This document shows, piece by piece, positions 10,066 through 19,322 of a DNA stretch of 64,000 nucleotides. This stretch comes from Pyropia haitanensis. Its lineage: Eukaryota > Rhodophyta > Bangiophyceae > Bangiales > Bangiaceae. Each line of letters begins with the position of its first letter. Position 1 is the first letter of the stretch. The stretch is from positions 2,590,064 through 2,654,063 of the forward strand of contig SDUX01000007.1 in NCBI GenBank assembly GCA_008729055.1, given 5' to 3'. A program made the translations under genes and the position numbers. The notes under the pieces are model-generated. The model was not told the origin of the DNA. It searched no databases and was given only the letters and a program-made list of their open reading frames with translations.

Positions 10066-11733
10066 GGTTGAGGTGGTGGTGGTAGTGGTGGTGGTTGAGG
10101 TGGTGGTGGTGGGAGCTAAGGATGTGCAACGGCGGCACGCCCGGCGCGCGTGCGTGTACAACCACGACGGGGACGCATTGAACTCGAGCTGTTGGCGTGT
10201 CAGGTCAACACGCCCGCCAATATTGCCCAGAGCGTATTTTCCGCGGATTGTGTGGCCGCCGACGAAAGTCCCGCATGAAAGACTTCGAAAAAGGTTATCT
10301 CAAACCAGGACATTTGATTTTTCAAAGTTCGATGGTACGGCTGCATGAGGCAGGCGGCCACAGGCGCGGCGACGGCGGCCGCCGCCGCCTCTGCCACCGC
10401 CGCCATCGCGGGCGGTGCCGGGTTCCCCATCCGTTCCACTCCATGGCGGGCGGAGGGGCCCTTCTGGGGGGTGGCGGCCTCCTCGGGCAGAGCCGGGCGG
10501 GACAACGCCGGCAGACCCACGACACCCCCCTTCCTCCGTCCCGCTGCCCCTACCGCCGCCGCCGCCGCCTTCGGCGACGGATACTGAGAGCAGACGGATA
10601 CGGGGTGAGGGGGGGGGCGGGGACGGGGGATGCAGCGGGGAGGGCGACGCTGCTGGCAGTACTATCGGACAGGCCGCGGCCGCTGCCGCAGCCGCCACCG
10701 CAGGCAGCATCAGTTGGTGCAACCACCACCACGGGCCGCGCTCCCAGCTTCTGCCGCCGACGTCGTTTGGCAGCGACCGCTGGACCCGTCGCCGCAGCGG
10801 CAGGGTGCGCACCAGGCGGCGGGGCTGCCGCGTCGGCACGGTAGACGCCGACAGGCGGGAGCCGACGGGGCCTGAAAGGGATCGGAGAATCCGGGGAGAG
10901 AGGGGACCGATCGGGGGCTGGGCGATGCCGGCTGTGGGTAACGCACTCTGGGAAGTCACCTCGCATGGCGTCCGGTGGCCTCCCAATCCCCCCAGGCGAG
11001 AGGCACAGGAGAGGGTTCCCACAACGGGACAGATACCGACGGGAGGCGCGGAGGGGGGACGAAGCCGCGGCAGCTGCCATGATCACCGGCGAGGGGGGCG
11101 GAGGCGGGGGAGGGACGCGGGATGGCAGAGAACTGAAAGAGGCGGCTGCACGGGGAGAGGGGAGAGTTGGCAGCCGTGGGGGGGCGTGACGGGCGGCTGT
11201 TCAGACGGCTGGCTGCTCGTCCAAGCAGGGACGGCTCGGCGATGGCCCTGCTCTCCACCGGTGCGACTTCTTAAAAGCTCCAACCGCGCACCCCACAAAG
11301 CGCCCTGCCCCCCCCCACCGCCCAGCCTCTGGTAGGCCCTCCTCTGCCCGCTGGCCCGCCTGGGTCCCCCCGCCGCTTGCCCAACCCCCAACCCCCAGGG
11401 GCGCGAGGGGCGGCGGCGGCGGCGGCGGCCGCCCCCTCCCAGCCGACCGGGCTGGGTGTGCCCTCAGCAGGGGCCACGTCGCGGCCACTACCGCTCGAGC
11501 CTCGCTGGTGCCGCCCACGTGGAGCGCGCCATTGGACCTGTGCTCCAGAGGGCGCGTCGCGGGGGGGGGAGGTGCCGACCGGGCGGAAACTGCCAATTGA
11601 TAGCCAGGCTGGTTCAAATGTCGACCAATCTGACAACCAGCTCCGCGCCCAGGCGTCACCCGGAGACCCACTGCGCACCAAGAAGAAGGGCATGGCGAGT
11701 ACGCCCTGCCTACGAAGTTTGGTGCACAGGGAG
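10066..11733. other. intergenic, no supported gene
   Basis: Begins with GGT/GTGGTGGT repeats (10068-10115) upstream of the U1-70K start. The rest is GC-rich and open in many frames. A + strand frame at 10345-10587 has a slightly protein-like stretch (AGGAGFPIRSTPWRAEGPFW), but no family was recognised. Confidence 0.35.
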
Positions 11734-12296
11734 TAAGGGCACGTCCACCAATGTCGGCTATCAGTCTTAAATGAGTCGTTTTAAGATGCCACGTGTACAT
11801 ACGTGGCAGCGTCTGGGTGGTCGGGCTATCGGCGAGCTATCAGGCGAAGCACGTGAAGTGGACTTACGGTGGAGACGGGGGCTACCAACAGGCTACCTTC
11901 CAAACCACGGGTCCGTTCGTCGTCTTCGTTCCAGGCCGTTGGTGTTGACAACTCTCCACTATCACACTGTCGAAATGATGCCCACACGTGGCACGCTCTC
12001 AGCCAATCATCGCCCTGGCAATTGGTAAGGTCTGTTGGCTCCAGGGCTATCGCTCGGCCAAAACACCCTGTTTTGGCCCGGCGATAGCTCTGGAGCTAAC
12101 AGACGTCAGGGTACGGAGAGGAAGTTATGTCGTCACTTGTATCAAGTCTATTCGCTGAGGGGGGTTCGTTTTAGGCCGGGATAGCTCGTTGACATTGATG
12201 AACGACCGCATCAGTGCCACGTTTGGCCCGACGCGCCACGTTTCCCCTACGTGGCACGAATATCGGCGAATATCGACATTGGTGGACGTGCCCTAA
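11734..12296. mobile_element. MITE-like element, family C, with a long internal hairpin
   Basis: The ends are inverted copies of AGGGCACGTCCACCAATGTC, reading inward from about 11736 and from about 12294. Just inside the left end is a GCCACGTGTACATACGTGGC palindrome. Near the middle is a 73-bp hairpin (12031-12103). No coding capacity was seen. A diverged copy of the left about 95 bp occurs inverted at 19230-19322. It fits a non-autonomous DNA transposon. No target duplication longer than TA/AA can be seen. Confidence 0.65.
12031..12103. repeat. 73-bp inverted repeat (35-bp arms, 3-base loop)
   Basis: The left arm 12031-12065 (TCTGTTGGCTCCAGGGCTAT...) pairs with 12069-12103 (...CTCTGGAGCTAACAGA) at 31 of 35 positions around the loop CCC. 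It lies inside the family C element. Confidence 0.85.
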
Positions 12297-12523
12297 GAAC
12301 TCAGTCGTGGAGGAGGCTATGAAGATTATTGCATTATTTTATTGTGTTTTTAATGTTGACCACTTTACAGTTGCAGGGATCTGGCAGCGCACCTTCACCG
12401 TGCAGAGGTATTAGAGAGTTTTGGCAAGTAACTCGACTGTTGTTTCGACGGTATCTCGACTGTACATTGCGCCACGTTTCAGAGCTACCGTCGAGATACA
12501 GGATTTTCCGACCGTCCCCGACG

Positions 12524-12554
12524 TAACCAGGGTGTACGAGGGGAAGAGGCGCCA
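12524..12554 (-). repeat. short repeat B2, terminal
   Basis: 31 bp beginning TAACCAGGGTGTACGAGGGG at the element's end. The same sequence is at 13344-13374. Confidence 0.85.
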
Positions 12555-12746
12555 AGAACGTGACATTTACTATATTTCCTTGAGTGGGCTAGGAAGGCGC
12601 CCCCCAGGGCCGCCAACTGACTGACCCGCTAAGCAGGTCGGCCCCACAGGAAAGGCAGAGAGATAAAGGTACAGGTCGCATGAGGAGATGGGCGCATAAA
12701 CCCTCGGGGTGCTGCAGCCTTGAGCGTTGAGAGGCGGGCGGGAGGG

Positions 12747-13343
12747 AAGCGCGAGGAGAAAGGACGCTGCCGGCCAGTGCGGCCGGCGGTGGTCCGTCCC
12801 CGCCGCGGGTCTTAACCCGCGGCGCGTCGCGCCGCCCCCGCGCCGGTGCCCCTTGCAGGATGCCGGGGTGCCGGTGCGCACACGTGCATGCGGGGGCGCC
12901 GCTGCCAGACGGGGTGGAGGCAGGGGGGCGAATTGCGGTGCGCACGCGCCGCCGGCGCGCGCACCGCGGTCACCGCAGCTGCCGCCGCCACGCCAACAGC
13001 AGCGCCAACGGAGGAGAGGAAGAATGCAGCGGCCGGGAGAGGCCGCCGCGCCAAGCGGGCGTGGCAGTCGGAGGGGAGTGGGGGAGACCCCGGTGAGGGC
13101 GCAACGGGCGCGACCCCCCATCCTCGCCGCCGGCCACGACAGACGGTGCGTGGTGCACCCACGCACGGGCGAAGGGCCGCCACGAACGCAGAAGAGGGGG
13201 GCGCCGCCGCGTCGCAGCCGCGGGGAGACGCAGACAGCACCGCGCGCCAAAGGCAGCCAGCCCGCGGCCAGACCGCGCGCCCCCGCGCGGCCGACCGACA
13301 AAATAAACAGAGCCGGTTACAGGAAGAATCAATATTCGAGACA
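12747..13343 (-). repeat. 597-bp long repeat A2, internal copy
   Basis: Matches 17753-18349 at a constant offset of 5,006 bp, with no indels seen. It ends ...TTCGAGACA immediately before B1. Confidence 0.9.
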
Positions 13344-13374
13344 TAACCAGGGTGTACGAGGGGAAGAGGCGCCA
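13344..13374 (-). repeat. short repeat B1, internal
   Basis: Direct repeat of 12524-12554. It adjoins A2 with no gap, forming the A/B junction expected of a circular intermediate. Confidence 0.85.
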
Positions 13375-14484
13375 TCAAAGTCGGAGATGGATGGGGAGGT
13401 ACCTCCCCAGCACCTCCCGGGCCTCCGCGGTGGCCCGCCACCGCGTCTTGACGTAGTTCCGTAGCGTCGTCTCGATCGACGCGTGCCCCATCATTTCCGC
13501 GATCATGGGAATGGGGAGGCCAATCGCGTAGGCCTCCGTACCTGCGCCGCTGCGCAGGGAATGCCCTTGGTAGCGGCCACCAAGCGGAACATGAAGCGGT
13601 AGCAGCCGCATGATGTTCTGCAGCCAGGTGTTAGTCACCCTGGCGGCGAGCCAGAAGCGCCGCGCCGGCGCGGGGAGCGCTGGGTCCGCAAAGAGGAGAG
13701 CGCGGGGTTCGCGGCCGGCTGCGTCGTGGCGAGCGACGACGAGGCGGATAAGGGTGGCCACCTTGTCGGGCTTGGAGGCGTCCACGTCAACTGGGACGGT
13801 AAACGCCAGGCGCTCGCGGCCGGTTCGCAGTGCCATCTTGAAGTCAATCACCTGCAGCTCCATGCCGTGCTCCGTGAACGTCACGTCGCAGCGCCGCATG
13901 CAGGCGGCGGCGCCCGGCCGGTTGAACAGGACGTAGCACAGGACCAGGCCGGCGCACTGGAGCTGCAGGTAGGTGTCGGGCGTGGAAAGGCCTAGGTCGC
14001 AGACTTGAAGGATGTAGGCTGCTGGCAGCGGCATCCGCTGCAACGCCAGCTCGCCGCCTGCGTGCTCCAAGGCGTGGGCACGAAAACCGAAGACGGCCAG
14101 CTGTACCAGCTTGTCCTTGGTGGGGTCAGCGTGCCCCGCCAGCTGGTGAAGCGACGCCACCGCAGCGAGGTACTTGGACAGCGACGGGGGCGCCAGCGCA
14201 GCGCGCTGCAGCTCAAACAGGATGTAGCCAATCATGGTCTCGGTCGACGCGGGCAGAGGGGAGCGGTGGTGCGTGGCGCAGTACCGGAAGAATGCGCGGC
14301 ATTTGGACATGTAGGACTTGTGCGTGTTGGGGCGGTAGCCCTGCAGCAACAGGGCAACGGCGCCCGCGGGGTCGTGTAGGTCCGCGACGACTGGCTGCAC
14401 CACGCGACGCATCAAGAGCTCCCAGCGTTGGTTGTCGTTGCGCAGGGCGGGGTTGCCACGAAGCGGAATACCACAGTCCGCCAT
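13375..14484 (-). CDS. tyrosine recombinase of the DIRS-like element
   Basis: A 369-residue product from the ATG at 14484. It integrates the element's circular DNA by site-specific recombination in place of a DDE integrase. The N-terminal SAM-like core-binding region spans about residues 40-135 (YRPNTHKSYMSKCRAFFRYC). The catalytic set is visible: Arg in LFNRPGAA (about 189), HSLR (308-311), the second His in MMGHASIETT (334), and the nucleophile Tyr in LRNYVKTRW (344). It overlaps the end of the RT ORF by about 73 bp in another frame. The frame stays open far upstream (to 17754), an effect of GC content. The start was chosen by where conserved sequence begins. Confidence 0.9.
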   Translation of the reverse strand: MADCGIPLRGNPALRNDNQRWELLMRRVVQPVVADLHDPAGAVALLLQGYRPNTHKSYMSKCRAFFRYCATHHRSPLPASTETMIGYILFELQRAALAPPSLSKYLAAVASLHQLAGHADPTKDKLVQLAVFGFRAHALEHAGGELALQRMPLPAAYILQVCDLGLSTPDTYLQLQCAGLVLCYVLFNRPGAAACMRRCDVTFTEHGMELQVIDFKMALRTGRERLAFTVPVDVDASKPDKVATLIRLVVARHDAAGREPRALLFADPALPAPARRFWLAARVTNTWLQNIMRLLPLHVPLGGRYQGHSLRSGAGTEAYAIGLPIPMIAEMMGHASIETTLRNYVKTRWRATAEAREVLGRYLPIHLRL

Positions 14485-16415
14485 GAAGGGGACGGCGCCG
14501 GCGTCGACCGTGAACCGCGGGTGTACACGCCGTCCGCCGGCGGCAGGCGCTGCCACTCGTGGCAGCCGTCGACCGCCCGTTGCCACCAAGGCTGCGCGCG
14601 CCACTCGGGTGCGATGAGCGTGGCCGTCACGTTGTTCGCCAGGACGCGGTGGATCACGGCGCCCACGAGGTGGAACGGAGGGTTGGCCCAGGCGTTTTCG
14701 TCGGTCCACGGATGACGGAGGGCGTTCGTCCCGAGCGCACCCGGACACAGCCAGCGGGAGTAGAACCGAGCGCACCGGGCGGTCAGGTCGGACGCGAACA
14801 GGTCCACGGTGTGCGGGCCGTACAGCGCGTCCAGCCGCTGGAAGGTCGACGCGCTCAGGGTCCAGTCGGTCGAGTCGTGCTCGCGGGACAGGCGGTCCGC
14901 CCACTCGTTCAGTACCGACGAGACGTGCTCCACGCGCAGCTGTATGTCCATGGCTGCGCATAGGTTGTGGAGCTCCCGCATTTGGTCCATCAGGATGGGA
15001 GAACGGGAAGAACCCGCCTGGATGACGCCGAGCGCCACCATAGAGTCGGTGCGCAGCCGGAGGATGGTACCCGCCGGGATCAGGTGGCGGAAAGAGTCCA
15101 GAGCGCGGGTCACGGCGCCGAGCTCCAGGCAGTTGATGTGCAACCCGTTCCGGTCCAGGCCGTGGAAGCCGCGGGCCTCCGTGTCTTGGTTCAGCACGGC
15201 TCCCCAGCCCACGCTGCTGGCGTCCGTGTCCAGTGTCATGGACACTGCGCCCGGCCAAAGGGGGCGGCCGGTTGCGGCGTGGGATTGGAGCTTGGTCCAC
15301 CAAAGTAGGTCTCGTAGGGCTTGGCGGCCGAGTCGGACATCGCCGGAATTTCCGCTGCGGAGCTGCATGGCCGTGAAGAGGGAGCGCAGATGGTAGCGCG
15401 CCGTCGGGACGGACAGCGTGGTAGACACGGCGGTCCCGCAGAACTGGCGGAGAACGCGGAAGCTGACCCACCGCCGGTGGGCAGTGGCGTGGCGTGTCAG
15501 CCCGACTGCCATGGCTGTGAGCTTGTCCACACGGTCGTCCGGCAGGAGGAAGCGGGCCAGACGTGTGTCCACGAGATGACCGAGCAGCCGTACTTGCGTG
15601 GGGCCGTCGCGGGTGCCTTTGACCGGGTGCATCTTTAAACCGAGGGTTCCAAAGAGGTTGTCCACCATCTTGTACGCCGCGATAGCTTGGGCCTGAGTTG
15701 CGGGTAGGCCAGGCGGGGCGGGAGGCGCGCCGCCGAAGTCGTCGACGTACGCCATCATGCGGAAGCCCTTTTCGCGCAGGTGCTGGACGACGGGACGCAT
15801 GACCTTGGTCCACGTCAGCGGCGCCGGCGCCAGACCGAATGGCATCGTAATGGGCTTGAAGAAGCGGCCGAGGCATCGAAACGCTAGGAACGTGCGGTCC
15901 TCCTCGCGTAAGGTGAGGTGGTGGTATGCGTCCTTGACGTCCCATGTCAGCAGCGCGTCGTTGGGGCGCAGGGACTGAGCCAGCTCCGGTAGAGTCTCGT
16001 ACTTGCAGCTGGCGGTGTCGGTGAAGGAGTTGACGTGCTTGTAGTCGTAGACCGCTCTGGGCTTCTGGGCTGTGTGGGCTACGAACGCCGAGGAGATGCA
16101 CACCAGCTGCTCGATCTCGTCCAGGTCTGTCACCTCCTCGATGTAGACGTTGTCCAGCCCGCGCTGGATCTCTCCTCGGAGGAACTCTGTGTCCTCCTTG
16201 TTCAACGGGTACTCGGGGGAGCGGAACGGGGTCGGTTGCTCCCGCCACTCGATCTTGACCCCGTCCCGTATCGTGTCCGCGACCCAAGACGACACGCCCA
16301 GCTGCAGCCAACGCGGCAGGGCGGCCTTCATGGTCTCGTACACTGGCACGACCCGGTTGCTGTGCCGTGGCAGCTTGGGCTTGTGCCGGCGGCGGCGATG
16401 GTTGCGGCCGCCCAT
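14412..16415 (-). CDS. reverse transcriptase / RNase H / methyltransferase-like polyprotein of the DIRS-like element
   Basis: 667 residues. RT core: YDYKHVN at about 123, LLTWDVKDAYHHL with first Asp at 159, MPFGLAPAPLTW at 191-202, and the catalytic YVDDF at 223-227. RNase H: LDTDASSVGWGAV (Asp 396), INCLELGAV (Glu 431), LRTDSMVAL (Asp 457), NEWADRLSR (Asp 507). A further block with TVDLFAS (536-542) and WANPPFH (576-582) resembles the Dam-like adenine-N6-methyltransferase motifs of DIRS/PAT elements; activity is untested. All key RT and RNase H residues are present, so the enzyme looks intact. Confidence 0.93.
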   Translation of the reverse strand: MGGRNHRRRRHKPKLPRHSNRVVPVYETMKAALPRWLQLGVSSWVADTIRDGVKIEWREQPTPFRSPEYPLNKEDTEFLRGEIQRGLDNVYIEEVTDLDEIEQLVCISSAFVAHTAQKPRAVYDYKHVNSFTDTASCKYETLPELAQSLRPNDALLTWDVKDAYHHLTLREEDRTFLAFRCLGRFFKPITMPFGLAPAPLTWTKVMRPVVQHLREKGFRMMAYVDDFGGAPPAPPGLPATQAQAIAAYKMVDNLFGTLGLKMHPVKGTRDGPTQVRLLGHLVDTRLARFLLPDDRVDKLTAMAVGLTRHATAHRRWVSFRVLRQFCGTAVSTTLSVPTARYHLRSLFTAMQLRSGNSGDVRLGRQALRDLLWWTKLQSHAATGRPLWPGAVSMTLDTDASSVGWGAVLNQDTEARGFHGLDRNGLHINCLELGAVTRALDSFRHLIPAGTILRLRTDSMVALGVIQAGSSRSPILMDQMRELHNLCAAMDIQLRVEHVSSVLNEWADRLSREHDSTDWTLSASTFQRLDALYGPHTVDLFASDLTARCARFYSRWLCPGALGTNALRHPWTDENAWANPPFHLVGAVIHRVLANNVTATLIAPEWRAQPWWQRAVDGCHEWQRLPPADGVYTRGSRSTPAPSPSWRTVVFRFVATPPCATTTNAGSS

Positions 16416-16474
16416 GTTCCCTCGGCAGATGACCGCGGCGGGGGGGAAGATAACCCGGCGCGGGCGGGGGACCG

Positions 16475-17665
16475 CTACGCGCGGCCAGCGCCTCGACCGC
16501 GGCTGCCGCCGCCGCCGCCGCCACCACCTCCACGGCCACCGCCTCGACCGCCACCCGCGGCGGCGCCGGCGCGTCGGGCGGGGGAGCGGGGCCGGGGGGG
16601 GGGCGGGGCGAGGGAACGGTTGGCGCGTTGCGGGTAGGAGTAGCCGCGCTCGGCGGCGCCCAGTTTAGCGGATGCCGCAGTTTCGGCCCTGACGACGCGC
16701 GAGATGAACCGCCGCGCGCCGTCGCCGCGGAGGGAATTGCGCGGAACGGCGTCCGCGTGGGCAAACGCGTCGGCGAGGTTCGGCTCGGACTGCCGCAACG
16801 CGAGGTAGTCGTACCGTGAGACGCCGAGCGCGTAGATGCGGCGCGTGGCGCTGAGGAGGTACTCGATGAGCTCTTCGAGGAGCTCCTTCGTGTTGCCGAC
16901 GGCGTGATGCGCGGCAAGCAGGTCGTTAAAGGCCGACTGGGTCCACGCGAGGGTGCAGTAGAGGTGGCGAGCCTCGATCTCGTCTCGACTGCCTGTGGTG
17001 AACGTGGCGGCGTGCACGGGATCGCACGGCGTGAACGGCACGGGCAGGCCATCAGCTCGCAGGACGCTGCGTGGGATGTCGAACGACTGGAGCCAGTCGT
17101 CAGGCGAGAAGCTTGTACGGAAGTCGAACCCGTCGTCGTACGCGCCGGCCGCGTCGATGCTCGGGCGGCTGCCGCCCGGGGCAGGGAACCGGCCGTCGCT
17201 GAAGTGCCCGCTCCAGCGCTGCTGGGCCCACGCTCCGGAGCCGTCCGACGCGCGGTCGCCGTCGTCCGCGTTGACGTAGTCGGCGGCGACGTCGTCGCCG
17301 AGTGGGGCGTCGTCGTCGCCTGTGGGGGTGCCGACGGAACGGGCGGTTGCGCGGCCGCGGGGCGCCGCGGCGGTCGGAACCGCCCCCGTGGCGGTAACTT
17401 GGCCGATGGCGCCTTGGGCTGCGCCGCCGTCAGGCGGCGCGCCGCCTCGACCGCCAGCGCCAACTGACGCTCGACCGTCGCCGCCCGCGTCGCCCGGGGC
17501 GACGGCATGAAGGGCGGAGATCGTTTGCTGAGCCGCCGACAGATCACCTTGCGTCTGCGACAGGCGCGCCTCGACTTCTTGGAGGCGCACGCGCAGTGCA
17601 GCGGCGTCGTCGGCGGTGGTGGCGACCGCCCCCGGTGGAGGGGGGTCGACAGCGTCACCAGGCAT
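16475..17665 (-). CDS. gag-like ORF1 of the DIRS-like element
   Basis: 396 residues from the ATG at 17665 (MPGDAVDPPP), which lies just inside the unique region next to A1. The frame itself stays open into A1, but this ATG is the first after the repeat. Residues about 20-65 form a likely coiled coil (LRVRLQEVEARLSQTQGDLS). The middle region (about 190-330) has helices and aromatic residues typical of capsid-like domains (FNDLLAAHHAVGNTKELLEE). The C-terminus is Arg/Gly-rich (RGGGRGGG), suited to nucleic-acid binding. The family is not identifiable by eye. Position and composition support a Gag role. Confidence 0.75.
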   Translation of the reverse strand: MPGDAVDPPPPGAVATTADDAAALRVRLQEVEARLSQTQGDLSAAQQTISALHAVAPGDAGGDGRASVGAGGRGGAPPDGGAAQGAIGQVTATGAVPTAAAPRGRATARSVGTPTGDDDAPLGDDVAADYVNADDGDRASDGSGAWAQQRWSGHFSDGRFPAPGGSRPSIDAAGAYDDGFDFRTSFSPDDWLQSFDIPRSVLRADGLPVPFTPCDPVHAATFTTGSRDEIEARHLYCTLAWTQSAFNDLLAAHHAVGNTKELLEELIEYLLSATRRIYALGVSRYDYLALRQSEPNLADAFAHADAVPRNSLRGDGARRFISRVVRAETAASAKLGAAERGYSYPQRANRSLAPPPPRPRSPARRAGAAAGGGRGGGRGGGGGGGGGSRGRGAGRA

Positions 17666-17752
17666 AGTGCGCCGGCCAGGCCGGCGGAGCGTGTCACGGA
17701 ACCACGGGCGTGCCCGGGAGGGGGGAGTTTCGCCTCGCGCGAGCAGGCAGGC

Positions 17753-18349
17753 AAGCGCGAGGAGAAAGGACGCTGCCGGCCAGTGCGGCCGGCGGTGGTC
17801 CGTCCCCGCCGCGGGTCTTAACCCGCGGCGCGTCGCGCCGCCCCCGCGCCGGTGCCCCTTGCAGGATGCCGGGGTGCCGGTGCGCACACGTGCATGCGGG
17901 GGCGCCGCTGCCAGACGGGGTGGAGGCAGGGGGGCGAATTGCGGTGCGCACGCGCCGCCGGCGCGCGCACCGCGGTCACCGCAGCTGCCGCCGCCACGCC
18001 AACAGCAGCGCCAACGGAGGAGAGGAAGAATGCAGCGGCCGGGAGAGGCCGCCGCGCCAAGCGGGCGTGGCAGTCGGAGGGGAGTGGGGGAGACCCCGGT
18101 GAGGGCGCAACGGGCGCGACCCCCCATCCTCGCCGCCGGCCACGACAGACGGTGCGTGGTGCACCCACGCACGGGCGAAGGGCCGCCACGAACGCAGAAG
18201 AGGGGGGCGCCGCCGCGTCGCAGCCGCGGGGAGACGCAGACAGCACCGCGCGCCAAAGGCAGCCAGCCCGCGGCCAGACCGCGCGCCCCCGCGCGGCCGA
18301 CCGACAAAATAAACAGAGCCGGTTACAGGAAGAATCAATATTCGAGACA
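17753..18349 (-). repeat. 597-bp long repeat A1, terminal copy
   Basis: Identical as far as I can see to 12747-13343. Its outer end ...TTCGAGACA joins GTATTCTC of the host TIR element. It probably holds the element promoter. Confidence 0.9.
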
Positions 18350-19229
18350 GTATTCTCGGGATGTACAGTCGGGCCCCGGTGGATCGCGTTGAACAAAAGC
18401 TGTACCTTTCAGCCACGTGTCGCGCGTGCGAGGCCCCATAGGCGGGTGGTTTGGGCCGCCATATGCCGGTACAACCATTTCTGGTACATTGGACGCAGCT
18501 TGGCTGGCGCTGAGGGACAGGTGGTCTGTTCGGGGTGTCAGTGGGCTTGGCCAAGCGGGCCGGTCGTTGTCGTGTTGCGCGCCTTTTTCCCAGCCCCTTG
18601 CACCCACCCTCCCCCCTTTGTTGGCCTTGTGCTGCCTCCACGTCGTGCCGAATATGTCATCCCCGAGCCCTACCACACCTGCAGAGGATGCGTCGTCTGC
18701 GTCCTCGAGGCGGGACCGGCCGTCTACTGGTGGGGTCCCTGAATCGGCGACCAAGGGCCGCGCCGGCTGTGGCGTCCCACTGGTGGAAGCGATCGCAACG
18801 ACGTGCTGCGTCACTGCCTTGGTCGTGACGCGCCTCGCCTTCTGTTCCGTTCGTGTACAGGACTGTCGCGTTACAGGAAAGTTACTTGCCAAAACTCGTT
18901 CGAGTCCGCGACGGTAGAAAAAATACGGTATCTCGACTCTTTCCAGATTCCGTCGAGATACAGTCGAAAGCGACCGTCGGATTACTTGCCAAAACTCTCA
19001 GGTGATGTTGCGGGTGGCGGCGCAGCGGACGATGCGGCCGCACCCTGTTTGTCGCTGCCGTATTGCTCGGATAGACTTCGTAACTTCGCGCGCATTTGTC
19101 GACTCAAATATGTGTTGGGTTTTGTCGCGGAACATTTCTGTCAACCTGAGGACGGATCTCGTGCGATGTGCGGCTCGGTTATGTGAGGGGGGTCATATAA
19201 TCAAGCCGCACATGGTCGAATACGGACTG

Positions 19230-19322
19230 TAGCCCACCCACTCGGAAGCCGCCACGTGTGTACACGTGGCGGCTCAAAGCGACGCATTTAAAATCGGTAA
19301 CCCACATTGGTGAACCTGCCCT
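19230..19322 (-). mobile_element. diverged end of a family C element
   Basis: Reading leftward from about 19322, TCAGGGCAGGTTCACCAATG is followed by TTTTAAATGCGTCG and a GCCGCCACGTGTGTACACGTGGCGGC palindrome (19248-19273). This parallels the left end at 11734-11830. The other end was not found nearby, so this is a truncated or decayed copy. Confidence 0.55.

Larger units (their letters stand above)
12524..18349 (-). mobile_element. DIRS-group (PAT/Ngaro-like) tyrosine-recombinase retrotransposon, apparently intact
   Basis: Coding orientation is right to left. Order: long repeat A1 (18349-17753), gag-like ORF, RT/RNase H ORF, tyrosine recombinase ORF, short repeat B1 (13374-13344), long repeat A2 (13343-12747), about 190 bp unique, short repeat B2 (12554-12524). 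This is the split-direct-repeat plan A1-ORFs-B1-A2-B2 of PAT/Ngaro elements. At 13343/13344 the end of A directly abuts the start of B, as in a circle junction. There is no integrase, no protease and no target duplication. The A copies appear identical with a constant 5,006-bp offset, and all three frames are open, so insertion looks recent. The methyltransferase-like motifs after RNase H favour PAT/DIRS over Ngaro. Confidence 0.9.
12412..19000. mobile_element. TIR element, family B copy 2 (inverted), split by a retrotransposon
   Basis: 12412-12523 and 18350-19000 together form an inverted copy of the 5488-6275 element, with the same TAGAGAGTTTTGGCAAGTAA-type ends and the same internal sequence, a few percent diverged. 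It lacks the short tandem duplication of copy 1. The two parts abut exactly at the point corresponding to CCCCGACG|GTATTCTC of the intact copy, with 5,826 bp inserted between. Confidence 0.85.

Noticed and set aside
13375..17754. A single 1,459-codon minus-strand frame spanning the whole retrotransposon
   Set aside because: Only its last about 370 codons (tyrosine recombinase) look like protein. The rest overlaps the RT and gag frames and stays open because of GC content.
12747..18349. Calling the 597-bp repeats LTRs of a Gypsy/Copia element
   Set aside because: There is no integrase, protease or target duplication; a tyrosine recombinase is present, and the internal repeat is followed by B1 and a unique tail.
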